8,148 nt of DNA from an uncultured Selenomonadales bacterium (GCA_946403735.1 CAMJAZ010000050.1:1-8148); one strand, 5' to 3'. Positions 1 to 6,723 are shown, counted from the stretch's first letter. A program made the numbers and translations. The notes: generated from the sequence alone by a model not told the origin.

Positions 1-923
1 AAGGTATTCTCCTCGAAACAGGTACTAATGAATTTGAAATTGTAGAATTTAGCATTGGCAAGGTAAATTACGGCATAAACGTTGCTAAAGTTCGTGAAGT
101 CATTCAGCGCGTACCAGTTACCGCAATGCCTCAAGCGCACCCGTACATTGACGGTCTTTTCACTCTGCGCGGAAAGGCAATTCCTCTCGTCAATCTGCCG
201 CGTTGCTTGAATGTTATGTCAAGCGGCGAAAAAACTAAAAATATTATCGTCACCGAAATTAACAATTACAGCATCGGCTTTTTAGTCGAAAATGTTTCGC
301 GTATTCATCGCATTTCGTGGAAAGATATGGAACCTGCGCCTGAAGTCGGCGATCAATCCCGCGTCGTCGGTATCATCAAGATGACTGACAGAATCGTTTT
401 GCTTTTGGACTTTGAAACGATTATCGCTGAAATAAATCCTGAAATTAACGCGAAGTTGACGACGGTTGAGGAAGTCGCCGCCGATATTAAAACGTTGCGT
501 TCAGATGTTCACGTCGTCGTTGCGGAAGATTCTGCAATGTTGCGTGACTTGCTCGTTACAACTCTTCATGTTTCTGGCTATAGATTTGTCCGCGATTTTG
601 GCAACGGTCAAGATGCTTGGGATTACCTTAGAAATTTGGCGTCGAAGGAAGGTCCGATTGAAAATCACGTCGGCGTTATCGTCTCTGATGTTGAAATGCC
701 GAAGATGGACGGTCACCGCTTGCTGAAACTTGTACGTGAAAATGAGCGCTTGACTGAAGTTCCTTTCGTACTGTTTTCGTCACTGATTAACGAAGAAATG
801 CGCTTGAAAGGTCAATCGCTCGGTGCAAGTGGGCAAATTTCCAAACCTGAAATTAATCAGCTGATTGGACTTTTGGACAATTTGATTTTCGGCGCACCGA
901 TTAAAAAGCCAAATGAAGATTAG
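1..923 (+). CDS. cheV: Chemotaxis protein CheV (CheW-like domain plus response-regulator receiver), 5' partial
   Basis: CheV is a cytoplasmic adaptor that couples chemoreceptors to the CheA kinase and adjusts signalling when its receiver domain is phosphorylated. The reading frame is open to the left edge (first full codon at base 3), giving 306 visible residues. An ATG at 126 is internal, because CheW-type sequence (GILLETGTNEFEIVEF, then YGINVAKVREVI) precedes it; only the first few residues seem to be missing. The CheW-like part covers visible residues 1 to about 150 and contains YIDGLFTLRGKAIPLVNL, typical of the fold. The receiver follows at about 168-300, with the acidic pair in VVAEDS, the phospho-acceptor Asp in SDVEMPKMDG (codon 687-689), a Ser pair in LFSSL and the conserved Lys in SKPE. 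All receiver catalytic residues are present, so it should be phosphorylatable. The protein ends in a short KKPNED tail. No terminator is visible, so transcription may continue into the next gene. Confidence 0.95.
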   Translation, partial: GILLETGTNEFEIVEFSIGKVNYGINVAKVREVIQRVPVTAMPQAHPYIDGLFTLRGKAIPLVNLPRCLNVMSSGEKTKNIIVTEINNYSIGFLVENVSRIHRISWKDMEPAPEVGDQSRVVGIIKMTDRIVLLLDFETIIAEINPEINAKLTTVEEVAADIKTLRSDVHVVVAEDSAMLRDLLVTTLHVSGYRFVRDFGNGQDAWDYLRNLASKEGPIENHVGVIVSDVEMPKMDGHRLLKLVRENERLTEVPFVLFSSLINEEMRLKGQSLGASGQISKPEINQLIGLLDNLIFGAPIKKPNED

Positions 924-944
924 TTAGTAGTTAGTAGTTAGTAG
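924..944. repeat. Three perfect tandem copies of TTAGTAG
   Basis: Three heptamers (924-930, 931-937, 938-944) begin right after the cheV stop codon. Because 7 is not a multiple of 3, the TAG triplets step through the frames (925 and 928; 932 and 935; 939 and 942), so all three forward frames are closed. The unit does not occur as a tandem array elsewhere in the window. It is too short, and lacks spacers, to be a CRISPR. It adjoins the inverted repeat at 945-986 and may belong to the same intergenic repeat element. Confidence 0.85.
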
Positions 945-986
945 TTTTTAATTAGGAATTACGCATTCCTAATTCCTAATTAAAAA
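945..986. repeat. 17-bp perfect inverted repeat (AT-rich hairpin) between cheV and the next gene
   Basis: The left arm 945-961 (TTTTTAATTAGGAATTA) is the exact reverse complement of the right arm 970-986, leaving an 8-nt loop (962-969, CGCATTCC). A further copy of ATTCCTAATT (965-974) overlaps the loop and right arm, so an alternative shorter pairing with 950-959 is possible. The arms start with T and end with A on either strand, so no U-tract follows the stem and it does not look like an intrinsic terminator. The right arm ends at the first base of the Shine-Dalgarno sequence of the downstream gene. It could be a small palindromic repeat element, a binding site, or an RNA structure near the ribosome binding site; the sequence alone does not decide. 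Confidence 0.8.
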
Positions 987-995
987 AGGTGGTGA
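986..995 (+). promoter_or_regulatory. Strong ribosome binding site deciding a TTG start
   Basis: AAGGTGGTGA matches the 16S rRNA anti-Shine-Dalgarno complement (AAGGAGGTGA) at nine of ten bases and ends 4 nt before TTG at 1000. No ATG or GTG sits at a comparable distance in this frame, so TTG is the start. The first base of the site is also the last base of the upstream hairpin. Confidence 0.8.
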
Positions 996-999
996 TAAG

Positions 1000-2358
1000 T
1001 TGCTTTTATTTCCCAATACAAAAATTTACATAATCTGCGCGGGCGGCGTTCGTAGCGATAACGCCGAACTTTGCCACAGGCTTTGTTCCCAACTTGTACG
1101 TTTCGACATTAACGCCAATTTAGTTTACGTTCCAGTGTCGGAAAATTTTGATCCAGATAATCCCGTTCAACCAGCGTATAAACCTTTTCATACGCCGTAC
1201 ACTTACGAAGTGGAAGACGCGCCGCAAAATATTTTAATCGTGCCTGAAACGTTGACAACTTTTTTGTACACCGTGAAAAAAATTCGCCGCGTCATTTGGT
1301 GGATTAGCGTTGATAATTTTTTCCGCGATACTGCCTTGCGAATTGTGAATCACTTCGACAATCTTTTAACAGCGCCTATGGCAAAATTTTTCTGTTTCCA
1401 AAAATTTGAAGAAGACATCGAACATTGGACGCAGTCGGAGTACGCAAAACGTTTCTTGAAAGTAAACGGCGTACCCGATGAAAAAATGTATTACATTGGC
1501 GATTTTGTCAGCCCTTCGCTTGTCAAAATTCACAAAAATGTTGACTTCAAGCGCAAAAAAAATACCGTCGTATTCAACGCGGCGACCGATGCTAAAATTA
1601 TTTCAAAGTTGGCAAGTCTTATGCCGAAAGTCGATTGGCTGGCAATTCAAGATACACAAGCTGTTGACGCGCCAAAACTTTTAGCGCAGGCGAAAGTTTA
1701 CGTTGACTTCAGCGACCACCCGTCTAAAGATATGATGCCGCGTCGTGCCGCATTATTAGGTTGCGTCGTCATCACGAATAAAAAAGGCGCAGCCGCCAAT
1801 AACGTGGATATTAACATTCCCGCCGAATTTAAATTTGACGTGACGGAAGAAAATTTACAGCCAATCGCTGATAAAATTAATGAAGTTTTGAAAGATTTCA
1901 ACGGCGCGTATGCTAAGCAGAAAAAATTTTTAGATAAGATTATCGACGAACAAAAGAATTTTACCCGTAACGTTGCAATGACGCTCGGCGTTAAAAGAAA
2001 GTTGGACGTTGAACCCGCCGCCATTTTCAACGGGCTAAATGAAATGGGCGCCGCCGTCGCTGAAATTTTAGCTAAAGATGATGTTGGACTTGACATTACT
2101 TTTGTTGTCAATGACGATTTGAAAAACGAAAAAAATTCAAATTTAAATATCGTCTACGAACAAGGGCAAGTATCGTTAATCTTGAGTGACGGAAAAAGTT
2201 TGCCAGTTATCAACAGTGACGACGCGCGATTTTTGTACAATGAAGGGCGCATTAAAAAATTTATCCTGCTCACTTCTGATAAACAGGATGAAAATTTTGT
2301 CAAGAAAAAAATTCAGCCGCTTGCAGACGACATCATCAGCACAAGCTTTGACGAATAA
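1000..2358 (+). CDS. Putative GT-B-like glycosyltransferase with unassigned C-terminal region
   Basis: This 452-residue protein has no signal peptide or membrane segment and is probably cytoplasmic. It resembles, from memory, a family found in capsule and LPS gene clusters and annotated as glycosyltransferase or hypothetical protein. Supporting landmarks in order are KIYIICAGGVRSDNAELCHR (residues 8-27), the segment VIWWISVDNFF (98-108), QSEYAKRFL (145-153), and VYVDFSDHPSKDMMPRRAA (233-251) leading into GCVVITNKKGAAANNVDINIP (254-274), the last resembling a sugar-nucleotide-binding C-terminal half. The family motif I recall is closer to HPGKDRxPREAA, so PRRAA here is altered, and a Gly-Gly near the N-terminus is also replaced (SDNAE). 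Residues from about 336 to 452 form an extra region I cannot assign. The gene lies 76 bp after cheV and may share its transcript, which hints at a surface or flagellar glycan role, though that is only inference. The start is TTG. Activity is uncertain. Confidence 0.6.
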   Translation: MLLFPNTKIYIICAGGVRSDNAELCHRLCSQLVRFDINANLVYVPVSENFDPDNPVQPAYKPFHTPYTYEVEDAPQNILIVPETLTTFLYTVKKIRRVIWWISVDNFFRDTALRIVNHFDNLLTAPMAKFFCFQKFEEDIEHWTQSEYAKRFLKVNGVPDEKMYYIGDFVSPSLVKIHKNVDFKRKKNTVVFNAATDAKIISKLASLMPKVDWLAIQDTQAVDAPKLLAQAKVYVDFSDHPSKDMMPRRAALLGCVVITNKKGAAANNVDINIPAEFKFDVTEENLQPIADKINEVLKDFNGAYAKQKKFLDKIIDEQKNFTRNVAMTLGVKRKLDVEPAAIFNGLNEMGAAVAEILAKDDVGLDITFVVNDDLKNEKNSNLNIVYEQGQVSLILSDGKSLPVINSDDARFLYNEGRIKKFILLTSDKQDENFVKKKIQPLADDIISTSFDE

Positions 2359-2361
2359 ATT

Positions 2362-4269
2362 TTAAAAGTCGTCGTCAGAAATTTTCCTTTGTCCCAACAT
2401 TGTCGTCAAGTTATCGCGGTTAAATCTATATTCAGCGGACGAAAAATCTTGTCCCGCGTCGTAATGATTCGACGGCGCATTCAAAATTCCGCAAACTGTA
2501 TCGAAAATTAAATCATTCGTAAAATATTCTTCCCTGTGCAGGTTAAGCGTTTCGACCTGCGCGGGGAAATTTTTTTCATACTCTGGCGACAAGTAAACGA
2601 ACATCGGCACACGTACCATATCAAAACTAAAAACGTCGGGATTGTGTGAAATTTGCAAGTCCTCACCGTGATCTGAAAAATATATCAGCGCTTGCAAGTT
2701 CAAATTCTGCGCGGCGTAGTCAAAAATCTTCGACAAAATAAAATCCGTGTACAAAATTGTATTCGCATACGCAGGCGCGGCAAGCATCATTCCAGTACCG
2801 TCAGCCGTCGTCCACTTTTTAAAACTGCGCGGGTAACGGCTATTGTAGTAAATGTGACTGCCCATTAAGTGAAGGACGACGAAATTATTTTCGTCAGGAT
2901 TCAGCGTCGTCAAAAATTCCAATAAGCTTTCGTCGTACTTATGTGAAAAGTCGTAAGCGTCGTCCGTCCACTCGGCAACGTCAGCAGTTTTCGCAACTAA
3001 AGTGACGGCGCTGTCATATTCGCCATAACGACCTTGATTGCTGAACCAAAAAGTTTTATAGCCGCTACGTTTGGCAACGTCGACGATTGAAACGCTTTTA
3101 TAAAATTCTTTGTCATTGTACTGGCTCTGCTCCGTCAAGGCGCGTTGAAGTACGGGAACAGTTTGTGACCACGCGGCGTAGGCGTTTTGAAAAATTATGA
3201 AGTCGCCGTCACTCGGTGAAAGGTTAGGCGTATTTTCAGCCGTCGCTTTAAAATCTTCGTCAACTTTAACTAAAATATCCATTGGCTTAGTTGAAGAAAT
3301 TTTTTCCGTCAGCTTACTACTTAGCCACGTTGTATTGTCGAATGGAAAATTGGGATTGAACGCCTTCATATAAGTTCGGCTAGCTGATTCGCCAATGACA
3401 ACGATAACCGTACCTTTAGTTTTCACCGCTAAAGTTTGTGACGAATCAATTTCCAACGTCGCCACGCGCTCGGAATGACCAACAGAATATTTTTCAGTCT
3501 CCGCCACGTAGTCAGTAACATTTTTCCACAAGCCAGCTATCGAAGTTTGCGGCACGAAGTAAATCAGCGTTGCCGTTGCCGCTATGAAAGTTATGACTGC
3601 CGCGCAGGTTTGAGCCGTACTGAAAATTTTTCCGCGCAGTTCAAGTAAAATTTTTTCGTGAGATTGATAAACTTTCCGCAGTAAAAATCCAATCGCCAAC
3701 AAAATTAAAATTGCTTGTACGTCGCCGATGTTTGCGCGTATGAAGTCGATACTTTCCCGCCAATTCGTTAGGTAAAGCGCCATTAATGACGCGGGCGATA
3801 GACAATGCCAGAACATACAATAATAAACGGCTTGCACGAATGGTATCAGCCAAAATAAAAATGTCAACGCGCAGATTAACGCCGCCGTCAATTTCACGGG
3901 AAAAATTTTTGCAAGTAGACTTTCAAGGCTTGATAGGAATAAAAAAATTGCCGTACCGACGACAAAGTCATAGCAGATTAATGACATAAACCAGGGTTGT
4001 TGATAAGTCCACGTGTACACCAAAATAAACGTCATGCACCACGCTAAACCCGTCAGCAGGTTGAGCAAGTGAAGGCGTGAAAAAATTATATCGCCCGTGC
4101 CGAATTGCGCCAACGTCAAAATTAAAATCATCGGCGCTATTGACGGCAAAATATACGTTGCGCCCATTACTTGACCAATGTCGATATAAAAAACGTTCAT
4201 CAAGTAAAAATATAAAATTGCTACGAAAAAACTTGTTCTAATGCGTAATAAAAAATTTCTTATCGACAT
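2362..4269 (-). CDS. Membrane phosphoethanolamine-transferase-type enzyme (sulfatase/alkaline phosphatase fold)
   Basis: This 635-residue inner-membrane protein resembles the EptA/EptC/CptA family, which moves phosphoethanolamine from phosphatidylethanolamine to lipid A, core sugars or other envelope targets on the outer face of the membrane. The N-terminal ~240 residues hold about six or seven hydrophobic segments (near 12-30, 38-57, 66-87, 95-117, 127-150, 184-199, 218-239), followed by a soluble catalytic domain. Metal-site residues are recognisable: E294 in VVIGES, H467 and H472 in LHLMGSH, D533-H534 in FSDHGE, and H542 in ISHNPD. The nucleophile should lie in AAWSQTVP (365-372); S368 or T370 are the candidates, but alignment to the T of EptA/MCR proteins is not clean. 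It is the last gene of a three-gene operon, with ATG 7 nt after the upstream stop. There is no good Shine-Dalgarno sequence, so translational coupling is likely. The acceptor is unknown. Confidence 0.82.
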   Translation of the reverse strand: MSIRNFLLRIRTSFFVAILYFYLMNVFYIDIGQVMGATYILPSIAPMILILTLAQFGTGDIIFSRLHLLNLLTGLAWCMTFILVYTWTYQQPWFMSLICYDFVVGTAIFLFLSSLESLLAKIFPVKLTAALICALTFLFWLIPFVQAVYYCMFWHCLSPASLMALYLTNWRESIDFIRANIGDVQAILILLAIGFLLRKVYQSHEKILLELRGKIFSTAQTCAAVITFIAATATLIYFVPQTSIAGLWKNVTDYVAETEKYSVGHSERVATLEIDSSQTLAVKTKGTVIVVIGESASRTYMKAFNPNFPFDNTTWLSSKLTEKISSTKPMDILVKVDEDFKATAENTPNLSPSDGDFIIFQNAYAAWSQTVPVLQRALTEQSQYNDKEFYKSVSIVDVAKRSGYKTFWFSNQGRYGEYDSAVTLVAKTADVAEWTDDAYDFSHKYDESLLEFLTTLNPDENNFVVLHLMGSHIYYNSRYPRSFKKWTTADGTGMMLAAPAYANTILYTDFILSKIFDYAAQNLNLQALIYFSDHGEDLQISHNPDVFSFDMVRVPMFVYLSPEYEKNFPAQVETLNLHREEYFTNDLIFDTVCGILNAPSNHYDAGQDFSSAEYRFNRDNLTTMLGQRKISDDDF

Positions 4270-4276
4270 AAAAATT

Positions 4277-5326
4277 TTATTCTTTAGACTTCGTAGAAAG
4301 TTCAGCGATTTTTTGACGAGCCAATATCAATTCTTTAGTTAATGTAATGGCGTGTGCAAAAAGTTGAGAAATAACAGAATTATTTTTGCCAAGTTCTTTA
4401 GCAAATTCCGTTTGGCAAATTTCTTTTACCTTATGCGGCGGTAAATTAAAACAATCTGTTTGTAACCAGTTCAAGTCTATCATCAAAAAATTATTTATAG
4501 TAGCATAACGATATTCAGGATTTTTTTGGAAAAATTCTATCTTGCCAAGAAAATCATCAATACTTTGCATTGCGCGAATAGTACGATCCATTTTACGCCG
4601 AATATTTTTAACCGTCTGTTTATCATCACCGCCAACTTTTGAAAAGGAATTGGGCAAAATGCGGTATACGTAGCAAGCAGCTGGTATCATGACAATCTTT
4701 TTTGCCGTACAAAGCAACCCAAGTGTCCATATGCTATCATCTTGAAAGACGGGCATAAATCTTACTTGACTTTCCATTAAGTAATCCCGCAAAATCAATT
4801 TGCGCCACGGCTCAACTTTAATAAGAAGTTTAAACCACGCTTGCATTCTCAAATCTAAACTTTCCGTAAGAAATTCAGTCTTTTTATCATTTTTATCAAT
4901 ATCGCCACGTACCCTATTAAAAAAGTTTTCTCCTTCACCGTCAGAAATGAGTACAAATTTACAATAGACAATTTCAGCTTGATACTTTTCAGCCGCCGTA
5001 TACATTTCTTTCAATGAAGTTTTTGTCAAGGCGTCGTCACTATCCATAAAGAAAACGTACTTGCCACGAGATAAAGCAAGCCCCCTATTGCGTGGTTCAG
5101 CTGGATGTCCTGCATTTTTTGGCGAATGGACAAGCCTAAGTTTATTACCGAATCGTGGCTTGTAACTTTCAATAATTTCACAACTTTTATCAGTCGAGCC
5201 GTCGTCAACAATAATAAGTTCAAAATCTTTTAAAGTTTGTACAAGGACACTTTCTAAAAGTGTTGCGATATATTTTTCAGCATTGTACATTGGCACAATT
5301 ACTGAAACTGCTGGAACTTTATCCAA
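4277..5326 (-). CDS. Family 2 (GT-A) glycosyltransferase
   Basis: This 349-residue protein is predicted to transfer a sugar from a nucleotide donor to an envelope glycan or other acceptor on the cytoplasmic side. The GT2 domain covers about residues 5-225: VSVIVPMYNAEKYI (7-20), the nucleotide-binding IIVDDGSTD (38-46), AEPRNRGLALSRGKY (76-90), the metal-binding DSDD (95-98), and FQDD (194-197), a likely equivalent of the acidic catalytic-base region. YRILPNSFSK (221-230) is a common ending of the domain in this family. The remaining ~120 residues are mostly helical with a charged end (KSKE), without clear membrane spans. The start is TTG directly abutting the upstream TAA stop, supported by AGGAGG 8 nt upstream. 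The gene appears more AT-rich than both neighbours (about 33% versus 47% G+C in sampled lines), which may mean separate acquisition. Donor and acceptor cannot be deduced from sequence. Confidence 0.9.
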   Translation of the reverse strand: MDKVPAVSVIVPMYNAEKYIATLLESVLVQTLKDFELIIVDDGSTDKSCEIIESYKPRFGNKLRLVHSPKNAGHPAEPRNRGLALSRGKYVFFMDSDDALTKTSLKEMYTAAEKYQAEIVYCKFVLISDGEGENFFNRVRGDIDKNDKKTEFLTESLDLRMQAWFKLLIKVEPWRKLILRDYLMESQVRFMPVFQDDSIWTLGLLCTAKKIVMIPAACYVYRILPNSFSKVGGDDKQTVKNIRRKMDRTIRAMQSIDDFLGKIEFFQKNPEYRYATINNFLMIDLNWLQTDCFNLPPHKVKEICQTEFAKELGKNNSVISQLFAHAITLTKELILARQKIAELSTKSKE

Positions 5327-6664
5327 TTAATTTTCCTCCTCTGGGTCTTCAAAACCTAAAATCCACGTTGCGATAAATCCTGCAACGTATGAAACGCCGA
5401 CGCCTAAAAGATAAACTGGAACGTTATTTGTAGTGGCGGCAAGTGGTAAACCAGAAATTCCCAACGTCGCCGCGCCGACCATATTTGACGCTTGAATTGC
5501 TCCGCCAAACGCCGCACCTATGCACGCGCCAATAAACGGTCTGCCAAGTGGAAATGTCACGCCGTAAATCAGCGGTTCACCGATACCCATCATTCCAACA
5601 GGCAATGCCGACGCTATAGTTTTCTTCAAAAATTTATTTTTCGTCTTTACGTAAACAGCCGCCGCCGCGCCAACTTGTCCTGCGCCAGCCATTGCTAAAA
5701 TTGGCAACAAAATCGTTACGCCGTAAGTTGAAATTAAATCAACGTGAATCGGTGTGAAGGCTTGATGTACGCCGAACATTACAAGCGGTAACCACATTCC
5801 AGCTAAAATTGCTCCGACGATTGCGCCGCCTGAACTTATTGCACTAGTTGCCGCCGTACCGATTGCGTCTGAAATTGCGCCGCCGATTGGTTGAAGTACG
5901 AAAATTGCCACCGCACCTGCTATTAAGACTGTTATTAATGGCGTCAAGAATAATTCAAACATTTCTGGAATAATTTTGCGCAGATGATTTTCAAGCCACG
6001 CGCCCAATGCCGCTACAAGTACTACTGAAATGACGCCGCCGCGTCCAGGTAATAAATTTTCGCCGAAAAATTTTACTTCAGCAAGTGCAGGGTGAGTGAT
6101 AATCGCCGCTAATACGCCGCCAATTATCGGTGAACCGCCAAAAACTTTTCCCGCGTTGTAGCCTACAAATAAATTCATTCCCCAAAATACCGCGTTGCCG
6201 AAAACTGAAAGCAACTTGATAATCTGCGCATCTGCAAGTTCAGGCGAAATTTTCAGCGTAACGCCAATAATCCCCGTTATAAGTCCACACGCTATAAAGC
6301 CAGGAATTAGCGGTACGAAAATGCTAGCAATTTTTTTCAGAAAAAGTTTAAACGGCGTAGCATTCTTAGCGCGTATTTCTTCGTGCAGAGCTTTACCGTC
6401 ACCAATTTTAGGTTTGTTCGACTTGCTCAAAATTTCATTTATCGCGGTAGCAACGTTGGAAGATTTTCCAGGACCAACGATAATTTGAAATTCATTTTCG
6501 GAATAATTCGTGCCGAGAACGCCTTCAAGCTTTTTCACTTCGTCATCAGGAATTTTTTCAGCGAGTTGCAAACGAACCCGCGTCATACAATTTGTGACAC
6601 TTAAAATATTTTCAGCCCCGCCAGCGAGTTCAAAAATTTTCGCGGCGAGTTGTTCATTAGTCAA
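5327..6664 (-). CDS. PTS sugar permease EIIBC, MurP-like (N-acetylmuramic acid type)
   Basis: This 445-residue inner-membrane protein imports a sugar and phosphorylates it. The EIIB domain covers about residues 1-80 with the phospho-Cys C26 in TNCMTRVRL, then KKLEGVLGT and VGPGKSSNVATAINEIL. The EIIC domain follows from about residue 105: FLKKIASIFVPLIPGFIACG, VGYNAGKVFGG, VMFGVHQAFTPIHVDL (295-310), LPILAMAGAGQVGAA, and MMGIGEPLIYGVTFP (358-372), with around ten hydrophobic segments. The order and wording of these motifs match my memory of E. coli MurP (EIIBC for MurNAc, 474 residues) better than the sucrose or trehalose permeases, so MurNAc is the best guess for substrate. There is no EIIA domain, so a separate EIIA must supply phosphate. 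No MurNAc-6-phosphate etherase (MurQ) gene is in the window. It is the first gene of the operon; the start is TTG with a perfect AAGGAGG 7 nt upstream. Confidence 0.9.
   Translation of the reverse strand: MTNEQLAAKIFELAGGAENILSVTNCMTRVRLQLAEKIPDDEVKKLEGVLGTNYSENEFQIIVGPGKSSNVATAINEILSKSNKPKIGDGKALHEEIRAKNATPFKLFLKKIASIFVPLIPGFIACGLITGIIGVTLKISPELADAQIIKLLSVFGNAVFWGMNLFVGYNAGKVFGGSPIIGGVLAAIITHPALAEVKFFGENLLPGRGGVISVVLVAALGAWLENHLRKIIPEMFELFLTPLITVLIAGAVAIFVLQPIGGAISDAIGTAATSAISSGGAIVGAILAGMWLPLVMFGVHQAFTPIHVDLISTYGVTILLPILAMAGAGQVGAAAAVYVKTKNKFLKKTIASALPVGMMGIGEPLIYGVTFPLGRPFIGACIGAAFGGAIQASNMVGAATLGISGLPLAATTNNVPVYLLGVGVSYVAGFIATWILGFEDPEEEN
5335..5340 (-). promoter_or_regulatory. Ribosome binding site inside the end of the PTS gene, deciding a TTG start
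   Basis: On the minus strand AGGAGG lies 8 nt before the TTG at 5326-5324. It is formed by the last Glu codons of the upstream PTS gene (PEEEN-stop), so the two genes share this DNA. The upstream TAA and downstream TTG are directly adjacent, an arrangement suited to translational coupling. Confidence 0.85.
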
Positions 6665-6671
6665 ATCAAAA

Positions 6672-6678
6672 CCTCCTT
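6672..6678 (-). promoter_or_regulatory. Ribosome binding site for the PTS gene (TTG start)
   Basis: AAGGAGG on the minus strand lies 7 nt upstream of TTG at 6664-6662. An in-frame ATG is not available near it, so TTG is the start; it yields the normal EIIB N-terminus (MTNEQLAAKIFELAGG). Confidence 0.85.
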
Positions 6679-6695
6679 AAATTTCATACGTTGCA

Positions 6696-6723
6696 ATTTT
6701 ACTGCCCTTTCGCAATTCGTCAA
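6696..6723 (-). promoter_or_regulatory. Predicted sigma-70/sigma-A promoter for the PTS-glycosyltransferase-transferase operon
   Basis: On the minus strand TTGACG (6723-6718) and TAAAAT (6701-6696) are separated by 16 bp, each one mismatch from consensus. Transcription would begin near 6689, giving a leader of roughly 25 nt. The hexamer GCAATT (plus-strand spelling) occurs twice here (6693-6698 and 6712-6717), overlapping the -10 box and lying beside the -35 box, and could be an operator half-site pair; this is only suggestive. Confidence 0.55.

Noticed and set aside
126..128. ATG as the start of the cheV gene
   Set aside because: The same frame is open to base 3 and encodes canonical CheW-domain sequence upstream, so this Met is internal and the true start lies left of the window.
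924..944. The heptamer array as a CRISPR
   Set aside because: The units are 7 nt, directly joined, with no spacers and no cas genes nearby.
945..986. The hairpin as an intrinsic terminator for cheV
   Set aside because: The stem is very AT-rich and is followed by A residues and a ribosome binding site instead of a U-tract; the reverse strand has the same problem.
1698..2111. A 137-codon open frame on the minus strand, and similar frames opposite or within other genes (for example 466-726, 3786-3989, 6195-6488, 6931-7260)
   Set aside because: Each lies inside a well-supported gene in another frame, has no convincing ribosome binding site or recognisable domain, and reads like the low-complexity shadow of the real codons.
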